Assembly (NCBI GenBank): GCA_002706765.1
Contig: PAJV01000078.1
Location: 62,001 to 126,000 of the forward strand
Length of the DNA: 64,000 bases
Direction of reading: 5' to 3'
Origin: Gimesia sp.
GTDB taxonomy: Bacteria > Planctomycetota > Planctomycetia > Planctomycetales > Planctomycetaceae
Positions 39,301 through 46,504 of the stretch are shown in pieces. Below the pieces are notes generated by a model. It was not told the DNA's origin. It did not search any database and saw only the letters and a program-made list of their open reading frames with translations. Numbering within the stretch: position 1 is the first letter of the stretch; the number at the start of each line of letters is the position of its first letter. The translations under genes were made by a program, and so were the position numbers.

Positions 39301-41047
39301 GAGCAATCCACCAGCGGCGCACCATGTCGAGTTCAATATCCTGGTCCGGGTTACCGATCTGTTGAGACCAGCGTTCCGCGCCCGTTTCCGGATCCAGCGC
39401 ATACAGGCGGATTTCCCGTTCCCGTTCGCCGATAATGTAAATTTCGTTATCAGCCGGTGTGGGCGCACCAAAGAAAAAAGTACCCGCCAGGGGCAGGTCG
39501 AAGGATTCATCGAAGCGGGTTCCCCCCACTTTCCATTTAGGCTGGCCGGTTTTCAGGTCATACGCTACCAACTGGTTCGCTGACCAGAGATCGGCATCAA
39601 TGCCTCCCCGCTGTCGCAGGCGGTTGAAATTCCTTGTCGAGCCGGATGAGCCCAGGTTCAGACGCATGCTTTCCAGTACGAACAGGTGCTTGCCGTCGCT
39701 GCTCTGGCTGCCCCAGTTGGCATTTCTGTAGAGCAGGCTGGTTAAAGCGTGGGAGTCCGGGTCGGTCCCGTTATAAGGTGAGAATGACTGTTGTTCCTGT
39801 TCGGCATCAAACAGGCCTCGGGCCTGGGCGGTCTTGCTGCCTTTGAGCTGCGCATTGATATAGGCTGTTTCAGGTGAGTTTTCGAGTGCTGCTTCCCAGA
39901 GTGGGGCTCCTGAGCGGGCATCGAGAACCTGCACTCCCTTGAGTGTGCGGAAGATGACTTTTCCATCAATGGCCAGGGGAGGCAGAGCGGGAATGGTAGC
40001 ATGACTCGAACTGATGAGATCTTCCTGGATCTGTTGCAGTTGTGTATGGATGGAATGGTTTGAGGTAAGTGGATAGGACCAGCGGGAAATCAGTAACGGA
40101 TCGGCGGCCTGCGCCCGGGCGGCGTGGTTGGGTGAGCCGAACAGCATCGGCCATTCGGTCAGCATCAGATTGGCGGTGGTTTGCAGGATTTCCTGTTTCT
40201 GCAGCCATTTTAACGGGCTTTCTTCGGCACCACCGATTTTGATCGGTTGATTGCCCTCGGTAGACTCGTTATCCGGATTGAGCAGTTGGGCGACCAGTTC
40301 TTCATGACCTGTCTGCTTTACGATGTAGGCTGCTTTTGTCCTCCATTGTCGCGATTTGGTAATCGGGGCGTTCATTTTCAGCAGGCGCTGCAGATACTGA
40401 GAAGCCAGGCCAAATTCCCCTCGCTCAAGATGGTACGAGGTCAGGAAGTTCATGGAGTCAAAGCCGGCGGGGGTGCTGGCGAACCGGGTAGCGATCTCTG
40501 CATAAGTCTCGGGAGGGGCATTATTCTGCAGGGCATCGGAGAACAGTTTTCTGGCAAGGGCTTCATACTGGCGAGTGAATTTCTCCTGCTCTGCTTCCGG
40601 CAGGAGGTGCAGCAGTTCATAGATTAATTCACGATCCGTAATCAGTTCACGTTCGCCATCGATGTGAACCGGTAGATTCAGGCTGTTCTCCAGCATCAGT
40701 TGCAGTTTTTCTCGCGCGGCTTCCCATTGTTCTCCGTCAATTAACTGCTGTACGCTTTTAAAACGTCGTTCCTGTTCCAGATCCTGGGGGAAGCGATAAT
40801 AGTCAGGACTTTTCGATTCAGCGGGTTTGTTCGCCTGTCCCGCCGCTTGGGGTTTGCCAAACCAGCCCTGAATGATTTTTTTCAGGGGATTCAGCGGATT
40901 CTGAGCGGGAGCCTGTTTTTCGGCATTGGGTTGAAACGGGTCCAGTTTTTCATCCGGCTCATCGGCAGAAAGTCTAGAGGCCGGGAGCAGGAGCAGGCAG
41001 ATTATAATGAAAAAAACGTTTGTTCTGATTATTCTGTTCGAAATCAT
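36335..41047 (-). CDS. Very large exported PQQ-type propeller protein
   Basis: A protein of about 1570 residues. Signal peptide at residues 9-28 (VFFIIICLLLLPASRLSADE). An N-terminal helical part with TPR-like periodicity (about 80-270) is followed by a first propeller (about 340-760; KVIFRTLKGVQVLDARSGAPLWE, GQPKWKVGG, ETGAERWSQQ, HSILWSTRY, GKTVWNKSF). A second helical region (about 790-1090) and a second propeller (about 1150-1550; DRKLIWSQKL, GKVRWTHEN, GKRLWSQEI) come next. It has no known catalytic motif. The end is glutamine- and proline-rich. I use the ATG at 41047, which begins the signal peptide. A scaffold at the cell surface or in the periplasm is the best guess. Confidence 0.85.
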   Translation of the reverse strand: MISNRIIRTNVFFIIICLLLLPASRLSADEPDEKLDPFQPNAEKQAPAQNPLNPLKKIIQGWFGKPQAAGQANKPAESKSPDYYRFPQDLEQERRFKSVQQLIDGEQWEAAREKLQLMLENSLNLPVHIDGERELITDRELIYELLHLLPEAEQEKFTRQYEALARKLFSDALQNNAPPETYAEIATRFASTPAGFDSMNFLTSYHLERGEFGLASQYLQRLLKMNAPITKSRQWRTKAAYIVKQTGHEELVAQLLNPDNESTEGNQPIKIGGAEESPLKWLQKQEILQTTANLMLTEWPMLFGSPNHAARAQAADPLLISRWSYPLTSNHSIHTQLQQIQEDLISSSHATIPALPPLAIDGKVIFRTLKGVQVLDARSGAPLWEAALENSPETAYINAQLKGSKTAQARGLFDAEQEQQSFSPYNGTDPDSHALTSLLYRNANWGSQSSDGKHLFVLESMRLNLGSSGSTRNFNRLRQRGGIDADLWSANQLVAYDLKTGQPKWKVGGTRFDESFDLPLAGTFFFGAPTPADNEIYIIGEREREIRLYALDPETGAERWSQQIGNPDQDIELDMVRRWWIAPVAIDQGVIICPTTIGLLTAIDRLNHSILWSTRYEPATVSQNNQRFNHINQTPREPLNHRWCPSAPIISGNKVVYTPQDDETLVCLDLITGSPCWTRRAKESSLYLAGVVDDLILLVGLNGVHAVSLTNGKTVWNKSFDSAAGLPSGQAVIADQRLHVPLQSGQIWTFDVKSGIILNKLFSSDSSQPLGNLIIYQGQFLSLNAMGLTSYEQKQTFEAEIEQLKLQDARNPLVLFKESELLMMSHSYPQALKKLEQIDSAQLPVSNRPQYQAMLIDCLTSIIRSDFQQHDELVPRLKQQVASETERIELQRLLVERAVARKEFSMALETLLKLAAAPVETFIKTGATETQIDCWIAGQAGDLWQQATPAQQEQYSQQISARARLTLAADTETRERFLQQFGFLDASIPVLRLQINTAMQSGQFFEAELWLTKLMKRKSPELTAEALAGMVQLCIKFNLAEDAAYYMDQLSELDPDLKVAENQTAAQFQEQYLQKLTTDKQQTIPGNWRPRNLKLIVGGSSRNYSSRENTLDTSGSSLPFYRSLILAVEPKENRMTMEQPAGNQQMWSTPLRSTIQSRSSSFNESDVVGHNLILQHRDMLHFFDLVDRKLIWSQKLEKEQANRYYSSSYRLTPAQLGNEATLVHRHHPSIAVRRIGMIAAANADYTCYYSRRQIILIDTRTGKVRWTHENVDKETRVLGDDRMIYLVTRDRTTKKILRVSDGRLVEIGETGQYLENAIYQGESAFVAISSPEDAKLPGLTAGVSSLFSFHPQSKELNWKLDFPRDSQFGLFSHHYLSALSPKGELSIVDLRTGKRSELENIPRAELKDRQNFYLVADHEHIYFAAHLPSPNSISVNIPSVPVNGMLYTFNRQTGKRLWSQEIDKQHLVLDQQNLLPFVLLVSRDYKRMGNRSTSIIHLQAVDKQSGDSLLSWQAPIDNIKDLNVDYAEKMVEILTYNARIRLYDADELAIRDQQQAAPQPPPEQQATEKN

Positions 41048-41771
41048 CCACTCAACCTTATGTTTGTCTGACTGTGTCCCAGGCTGTGGCTCGCGAACCC
41101 GCCAGATGACGGGAGGAGACAATAGCAGAAACTGCCAGAACATTTGAGTCACACTCTATTCTACAGTCTGTATTGCTTGAGCCAATATGTAATCTGGTGG
41201 AATCACCTTCTGAAGGAATGATCGGGTTCCTGATTGCCGGTCGGGAGTGGCTGGTTGATTCGTGTCATGTTTTTGTGTACACTTTTTCTGGCGGAAAGAA
41301 AGTCGGTCTGATCCGGACGGGGAGAATCGACTTCCGGAAATCAAAAAAAACAGTGTGTCTTGGAACTTTCAAGCAAGATAGAGGGGGGAATCGGTTGCAG
41401 ATTTGTGCGCGGGAAGTTATTTTTGCACGCTTCAACTATAGCAAACTGGTGAAATACCAGCCGCCCAGGCGGGTGGTATCGCTGGGGTTGCCCTTGGACC
41501 TTATGTGCTTTTCGGACGGAACTGCCTTTCCTGTCTGACTTTAGCCTGTGCCCAATTGATTGATGTGACTGGGGAAACATTTGCCTGTTGCAAATGGTGA
41601 GAGACAGTCATCAATAAAAGGGGCACGCCAGTAAGCACTGATCAGGCAGGGTACTGGTTGACCATCAACAGTAAATTTTAATGACATAGTGTCAGGTGAT
41701 AGATTCAAAAGTCTTTAATGAAGAGTTGATCGACGTTTGCCGTTGTATCACTCCTCGAGGAATGTTGGGAA
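41048..41771. other. Divergent intergenic region, 724 bp
   Basis: No gene is supported; a 121-codon frame at 41173-41538 on the plus strand has no family resemblance or start signal. A small palindrome TGACA-TAG-TGTCA lies at 41682-41694, 78 bases before rplY. The promoter of the rplY-dnaB cluster should be here, and on the other strand that of the propeller gene. Confidence 0.45.
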
Positions 41772-42404
41772 ATGTCAGACGATTTTGTATTGCAGAAAAT
41801 CAGTGCTACGAAGCGTGAAAAATTAGGCTCGATCGAAAGTCGACATATCCGCCGTGCTGGTCGGATTCCGGCTGTTGTCTATGGTCACGGTCAGGATCCT
41901 GCCCATCTGAGTGTGGATGAGCGCGAACTGCAGGATCTGGTCAAGAACCGCGAACGTGTATTTGAAATCGACGTTGATGGTAAAGTCGAAGAAACCATGC
42001 TGCGGGATCTGCAGTGGGATACGTTCGGCACACAAATTCTGCATGTCGACCTGATGCGAATTAACGCTTCCGAACGAGTCACTCTGGATGTTCCCGTAAG
42101 ACTGCGGGGAACTTCACCCGGTGCGACAGAAGGTGGTATCCTGGAGCAGCCACTGCATGCTCTGGAACTGGACTGTCTGGCTCACAGTATTCCTGATTAC
42201 ATTTCCGTGAAAATCAATGCACTGGAAATTGGCGATGCCATTCATGTCAGCGATATTGAAGTGCCTCGTGGCTGTAAGATTCACAATGATCCGGAACTGG
42301 TCGTCGTGCATGTGCTGTCACATGGTGTTGAAGAAGTAGTGCCGGCAGGAGAAGAAGAAGCAGAAGCAACAGAATCGGAAACAGCAGAAGCATCAGAAGA
42401 GTAA
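41772..42404 (+). CDS. rplY: 50S ribosomal protein L25 (Ctc type)
   Basis: A 210-residue protein: an N-terminal L25 domain that binds 5S rRNA (about residues 6-95; RRAGRIPAVVYGHG, LHVDLMRINASERV), then a Ctc-type beta domain (to about 185), and an acidic tail of Glu/Ala/Thr. This is the long TL5/Ctc form. It opens the cluster rplY-pth-rpsF-ssb-rplI-dnaB, an order found in many bacteria for its first two genes. No strong Shine-Dalgarno site (GAGGAATG is 12 bases upstream). Confidence 0.95.
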   Translation: MSDDFVLQKISATKREKLGSIESRHIRRAGRIPAVVYGHGQDPAHLSVDERELQDLVKNRERVFEIDVDGKVEETMLRDLQWDTFGTQILHVDLMRINASERVTLDVPVRLRGTSPGATEGGILEQPLHALELDCLAHSIPDYISVKINALEIGDAIHVSDIEVPRGCKIHNDPELVVVHVLSHGVEEVVPAGEEEAEATESETAEASEE

Positions 42405-42459
42405 GATCACCGGGCGTGATCAGAATGGGTTAAGAAAATAGTATCTGGCGGGTGTCGCT

Positions 42460-43029
42460 GTGAAAGTGGTCGTAGGCCTGGGGAATCCCGGTAAGAAATA
42501 CGAACGAACGCGCCACAATGTCGGGTTTGATGTGTTAACTCAATTGGCGGAATGGCACGGGGCACCCGGATCAAAAAGCCAGTTTGAGGCGGAAATTACA
42601 GAGATTTCCTGTGGTGGCGAAAAAGTATTACTTGTGGCCCCGCAAACGTTTATGAATTTAAGTGGACGCAGCGTATCTGCTGTGGCCCAATTTTTCAAAC
42701 TGCCAGCTACAGATGTGATGGTCGTTTGTGATGATATGAATCTGCCTGTCGGGCGTCTCCGGTTGCGGGGCTCTGGTTCAGCAGGTGGGCAAAAAGGATT
42801 ACAGGATATTATTCAGAAGCTGGGTACTCAGGAAGTACCACGCCTGAGAGTGGGTGTGGGTCGACCTCCTACCGGATTTTCAGCCGCGGATTATGTCCTG
42901 GGTCGATTTCAGGGGAAACAGGAATTCGAGCGGATCGCGACGGCAGTCGACAATGCTGCCAGGGGGATCGAATGCTGGGTTCAGGAAGGACTTGAAATGG
43001 CCATGAACCAGGTTAATGCGCCTGAATAA
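42460..43029 (+). CDS. pth: Peptidyl-tRNA hydrolase
   Basis: A 189-residue enzyme that frees tRNA from stalled peptidyl-tRNA. Conserved marks are VVGLGNPGKKYERTRHNVGF (with the catalytic His in RHNVGF), TFMNLSG, and VVCDDMNLPVGRLRLRGSGSAGGQKGL. The start is GTG at 42460, 55 bp after rplY. Length is standard. Confidence 0.96.
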   Translation: MKVVVGLGNPGKKYERTRHNVGFDVLTQLAEWHGAPGSKSQFEAEITEISCGGEKVLLVAPQTFMNLSGRSVSAVAQFFKLPATDVMVVCDDMNLPVGRLRLRGSGSAGGQKGLQDIIQKLGTQEVPRLRVGVGRPPTGFSAADYVLGRFQGKQEFERIATAVDNAARGIECWVQEGLEMAMNQVNAPE

Positions 43030-43129
43030 ACAGATCCCGGTTTAGTGGAACCGGCAAAACGAAATAAATGAGAATTGGATCAACAATCTGGCTGAATCAC
43101 GTAAGCCAAATTATTCCGGGAGAAAAGTC

Positions 43130-43570
43130 TTGTCAGTAGCAGAAAATAAAGCAGTTATGGTAAATTACGAAGGCATGTTCCTGCTGGACAGCGGCAAATT
43201 TGCTGCTGATCACGAAGGGACCGTTGCTCATCTGATGGAAATCCTCGAGAAGGCTGGTGCCGAAATTGTGGCACACCGCCCCTGGCAGGATGGCAAACTG
43301 GCTTATGAGATCGAAGGCCACATGAAAGGCCTGCATTATCTCGTCTACTTCACGATGCCAGGCAGTGGTATGGACCTGATTACCCGTGCCTGTCACCTGA
43401 GTGACATCGTCATTCGTCAGATGGTAATCAAGCAGCCTCAAACACTGTTTGATGCGATGGTCTCTGCCATCGACCCCAGTTCTGCTCCCGAAGCACCGGC
43501 AGAAGAGGTCAAAGGGCAGGCAGACGATGATGGTCCTGATTACGATGCCATCGACGATGATGAAGACTAG
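43130..43570 (+). CDS. rpsF: 30S ribosomal protein S6
   Basis: A 146-residue protein with the S6 ferredoxin-like fold (YEGMFLLDSG, HRPWQDGKLAYEIEGHMKGLHYLVYF, LSDIVIRQMVIKQP). The C-terminus is long and acidic (DDDGPDYDAIDDDED), as in other long S6 forms. The start is TTG at 43130 with GGGAG upstream; an ATG at 43157 (VNYEG) is the alternative. Its TAG stop comes from the target TA plus the first G of repeat copy B. Confidence 0.93.
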   Translation: MSVAENKAVMVNYEGMFLLDSGKFAADHEGTVAHLMEILEKAGAEIVAHRPWQDGKLAYEIEGHMKGLHYLVYFTMPGSGMDLITRACHLSDIVIRQMVIKQPQTLFDAMVSAIDPSSAPEAPAEEVKGQADDDGPDYDAIDDDED

Positions 43571-43661
43571 ACTGTGTCCAGTTTGACTGTAGCGTCTCCA
43601 GGGCCATTTGAGCCGCGTATAGTAGATTGAGAGACTCGATGGTTAAATGTGATACGCTCTA
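43568..43661 (+). repeat. Dispersed 90-bp element, copy B
   Basis: The core is 43570-43659 (exactly 90 bp), with TA at 43568-43569 and TA at 43660-43661. It is very similar to copy A (same ends GACTGTGTCCAG and the AATGTGATACGCTC end). It sits in the rpsF-ssb gap of an operon. As in copy A, the left TA and first G form the TAG stop of rpsF, and the right TA is followed by G, reconstructing a TAG. Confidence 0.85.
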
Positions 43662-43745
43662 GTGGCTCATCGCCGGTTCGGTGATTCAGAAATAGTACTT
43701 CTGGAATGTTCCCGTTTATAACATTCAACCCCAGGGAGGCCAACT

Positions 43746-44237
43746 ATGGCCAGTTTTAATAAAGTCATACTGGTAGGCAATTTGACACGTGACCCACAGG
43801 TGCGCTATACACCGGGTGGGAGTGCGGTCGCTGAACTTGGCCTCGCGGTGAATCGCAGCTGGTTTGACAAGAACTCCAATTCCCGCAAGGAAGAAACCAC
43901 CTTCATTGATGTGACGTTATGGGGGCGAACGGCCGAAGTTGCCAGTGAGTATCTGACCAAAGGACGTTCGGTTCTGATTGAAGGTCGGCTGCAACTGGAT
44001 CAGTGGGATGATAAAGAGTCCGGACAGAAACGCAGCAAGCTCAAAGTGGTCGGCGAAAACATGACCATGCTGGGCGGCAAAGGTGAATCGGGCGGCGGCG
44101 GTGGTGCACCATCGGGTGGGGGCGGCGGATATGCCTCACGCGGAAATGCTCCTTCGCAGAGCGGTGGTTCGAATCCGGCAGATTCTTTTTATGATGACAC
44201 TCCTGGTGGGATTCCTGATGATGATGTGCCCTTCTAA
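43746..44237 (+). CDS. ssb: Single-stranded DNA-binding protein
   Basis: A 163-residue protein: an OB fold (residues 1-105; [41 protein letters not shown]), a glycine-rich flexible linker, and the acidic tip DDDVPF that contacts partner proteins. GGGAGG is present upstream. Its place between rpsF and rplI is the classical one, but rpsR (S18) is missing from the set. Confidence 0.96.
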   Translation: MASFNKVILVGNLTRDPQVRYTPGGSAVAELGLAVNRSWFDKNSNSRKEETTFIDVTLWGRTAEVASEYLTKGRSVLIEGRLQLDQWDDKESGQKRSKLKVVGENMTMLGGKGESGGGGGAPSGGGGGYASRGNAPSQSGGSNPADSFYDDTPGGIPDDDVPF

Positions 44238-44323
44238 TCGAGGCGCAATTGCTGCTGGATGACACACAGGTAACAGTATTTTTAAAACGATTGTATAATA
44301 CAAAATTACGGAAGTGATTGATA

Positions 44324-44830
44324 ATGGTTCGTAAACAACGTAGCTCCGCTGTCGTCGGTAGTACTAAGTCATCTATCGAAGTTTTGCTGGCAGAAAAAGT
44401 GGATAGCCTTGGTGAGCAGGGTGATATTGTCCGGGTCAAGCCTGGCTATGCCCGTAACTTCCTGTTGCCTTATGGCCTGGCCACGATTGCCACTGATCAC
44501 AATAAATGGATGGTCGTCCAGCATCAGAAGCGGATGGCCGAGCTGGAAAAAGACCGTCTGAAGTCTTTGAAGAATCTGGCCGACAAGTTGAGCAAGCACT
44601 CCGTGACGATGGAAGCCAATGCCAACGAAGATGGTCATCTTTACGGTTCAATCGTTGCCGTTGATATCAGCAAGTCTCTGAAAGAGAATGGCTTTGATAT
44701 CGATGCAGACAGCATTCGCCTGGAAGGCCCCCTGAAAGAACTGGGGATGTACACCGTGAAAATGCAGCTGCATGAAAAGGTAAAAACGGAAGTCAAAGTC
44801 TGGGTTGTACCGACTGCAGAAAAAAGCTGA
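44324..44830 (+). CDS. rplI: 50S ribosomal protein L9
   Basis: A 168-residue protein with an N-terminal domain (VLLAEKVDSLGEQGDIVRVKPGYARNFLLPYGLA), a long connecting helix (QKRMAELEKDRLKSLKNLADKLS), and a C-terminal rRNA-binding domain. A short extra N-terminus (about 18 residues) precedes the usual beginning. I use the ATG at 44324 with GGAAG upstream, not the TTG at 44318. A hairpin terminator follows at 44876. Confidence 0.94.
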   Translation: MVRKQRSSAVVGSTKSSIEVLLAEKVDSLGEQGDIVRVKPGYARNFLLPYGLATIATDHNKWMVVQHQKRMAELEKDRLKSLKNLADKLSKHSVTMEANANEDGHLYGSIVAVDISKSLKENGFDIDADSIRLEGPLKELGMYTVKMQLHEKVKTEVKVWVVPTAEKS

Positions 44831-44875
44831 ACGCAGCCTGGTAAGTATCAATTTACCACATCAGGTTTCCCGAAT

Positions 44876-44916
44876 AAGAGAGAGGTCCGGTATATTGCCG
44901 GGCCTCTTTCCGTTTT
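44876..44916 (+). terminator. Hairpin terminator after rplI
   Basis: AGAGGTCCGG pairs with CCGGGCCTCT around TATATTG, followed by TTCCGTTTTAT. It comes about 50 bases after the rplI stop and 110 bases before dnaB, so it may separate the ribosomal part from dnaB. Confidence 0.75.
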
Positions 44917-45024
44917 ATATGATTGCTCCTGCAGTGCGAACTGATTCGCATCGGAGAGGCTTTGCTCTGAAAAGGCCAGCGAGCTGCAGAGAGAACTCAC
45001 TTCTATTGCCTACAGAACCAGGGG

Positions 45025-46458
45025 ATGGTTATGTCAGTTGCCGGTAAAGGAAATTTTCGCCGCCCGAAACAGGAATCCGTCGAAGAGCTGTTCGGCAAGG
45101 TTCCCCCGCAGAACCTGGATGCGGAAAAAGCGGTGCTTGGCGGGATTCTGCTGGATAACGTGGTGATTGATGATCTGGTACAGATAGTCAAAACCAACCA
45201 TTTCTACAGTGACAAAAACACCCGTATTTTTTCCGCGATTCTCCGCTTGCACGATTCCGGCGTGCGCGGCATTGATGCGGTGACGGTGGCGGAAGAACTG
45301 GATTCCAAAGGTGAACTGGAAGAAGCCGGCGGAGTGCTGTATCTGCATGAGGTTCTGGAAAGTGTACCCCATGCTGCACACGCCGAGTATTATGCGAAAA
45401 TTGTCCGAGATAAATCGGTACAACGCACCCTGATTCATTCCTGCACCGAAATCATCCGTGAAAGTTATGCGCCGCAGGGTGACACACTGGACGTGTTGAA
45501 TAAAGCCGAGCAGAGCATCTTCAGTATTCTGGAACAGCAGGGAGAAGGGGATAAAATCGAAATCCGGGACATCCTGATGGATGCCTTCGATCGGATTCAT
45601 GAACGCTCCCAGAAAGAGGGCATGCTGACCGGGCTGACCTCGGGCTTTCTGGATCTGGATACACAGATCAATGGTTTTCAGCCATCGGAACTGATCATCC
45701 TGGCGGCTCGTCCCTCGATGGGTAAAACGGCGCTGGTCTGTAACTTCGCCGAAGCGGCCGCCGATGAAGGCGGGACGGCTACGATTGTATTCAGCCTGGA
45801 ACAGTCCAAGCTGGAGTTGGCCGAGCGTCTGCTCTGTATTCGTTCCGGCGTCAATGGTCACTCACTGCGGGCCGGCGATCTGGAAGACGACGAGCGCCAC
45901 CGACTGATTGAAGCCTCTTCGGAACTCAGCGAGATGCCTCTGTTTATTGATGACAAACCGGGGCGGACCATTCAGGAGATCAGTGCGATCTGCCGACGAT
46001 TAAAGCGGCTCAGTAACCTGGGGCTGATCATTATTGACTATCTGCAGCTGATCGAACCGGAAGACAAAACGATGCCTCGTGAGCAGCAGATTGCACAGAT
46101 CACACGCCGCCTGAAAGGCCTGTGTAAAGAATTGAATATCCCGATCATCGCGCTGGCCCAGTTGAACCGCGGTGTCGAACTGCGGGATGACAAACGCCCG
46201 CGACTGGCCGACCTGCGAGAGAGTGGTGCCATCGAACAGGATGCCGACCTGATCATGTTTCTGCATCGTCCTGATAAATACGATCCGGAAGATAACCCGG
46301 GTCTGGCGGAAGTCATTGTGGCCAAGCACCGTAGTGGCCCGACCGGAATTATCAATCTGACCTGGATGGCATCATCAATGCGATTTGCCAACTATGCCAA
46401 CCTGAATGTCCCCGAAGGGGGTTACATGGGTGATGGCGGGGGAGGCGGCTTCGGTTAA
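45025..46458 (+). CDS. dnaB: Replicative DNA helicase DnaB
   Basis: A 477-residue hexameric helicase that unwinds the fork 5' to 3'. The N-terminal domain (about 24-125; PQNLDAEKAVLGGILLDN) contacts primase. The RecA-like domain has Walker A ARPSMGKTAL (about residues 230-239), Walker B LGLIIIDYLQLI, and the arginine finger region KHRSGPTG. Length is normal; no intein is inserted. The ATG at 45025 follows CAGGGG, with a second ATG at 45031. Confidence 0.96.
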   Translation: MVMSVAGKGNFRRPKQESVEELFGKVPPQNLDAEKAVLGGILLDNVVIDDLVQIVKTNHFYSDKNTRIFSAILRLHDSGVRGIDAVTVAEELDSKGELEEAGGVLYLHEVLESVPHAAHAEYYAKIVRDKSVQRTLIHSCTEIIRESYAPQGDTLDVLNKAEQSIFSILEQQGEGDKIEIRDILMDAFDRIHERSQKEGMLTGLTSGFLDLDTQINGFQPSELIILAARPSMGKTALVCNFAEAAADEGGTATIVFSLEQSKLELAERLLCIRSGVNGHSLRAGDLEDDERHRLIEASSELSEMPLFIDDKPGRTIQEISAICRRLKRLSNLGLIIIDYLQLIEPEDKTMPREQQIAQITRRLKGLCKELNIPIIALAQLNRGVELRDDKRPRLADLRESGAIEQDADLIMFLHRPDKYDPEDNPGLAEVIVAKHRSGPTGIINLTWMASSMRFANYANLNVPEGGYMGDGGGGGFG

Positions 46459-46504
46459 AGCCTGCCTGCCTGAATCGGCTGACTTTTACGTGAGGGGGCG
46501 TGTG

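Noticed and set aside
41173-41538. A 121-codon plus-strand frame upstream of rplY
   Set aside because: No family resemblance, no ribosome site, and composition unlike neighbouring genes; treated as intergenic.
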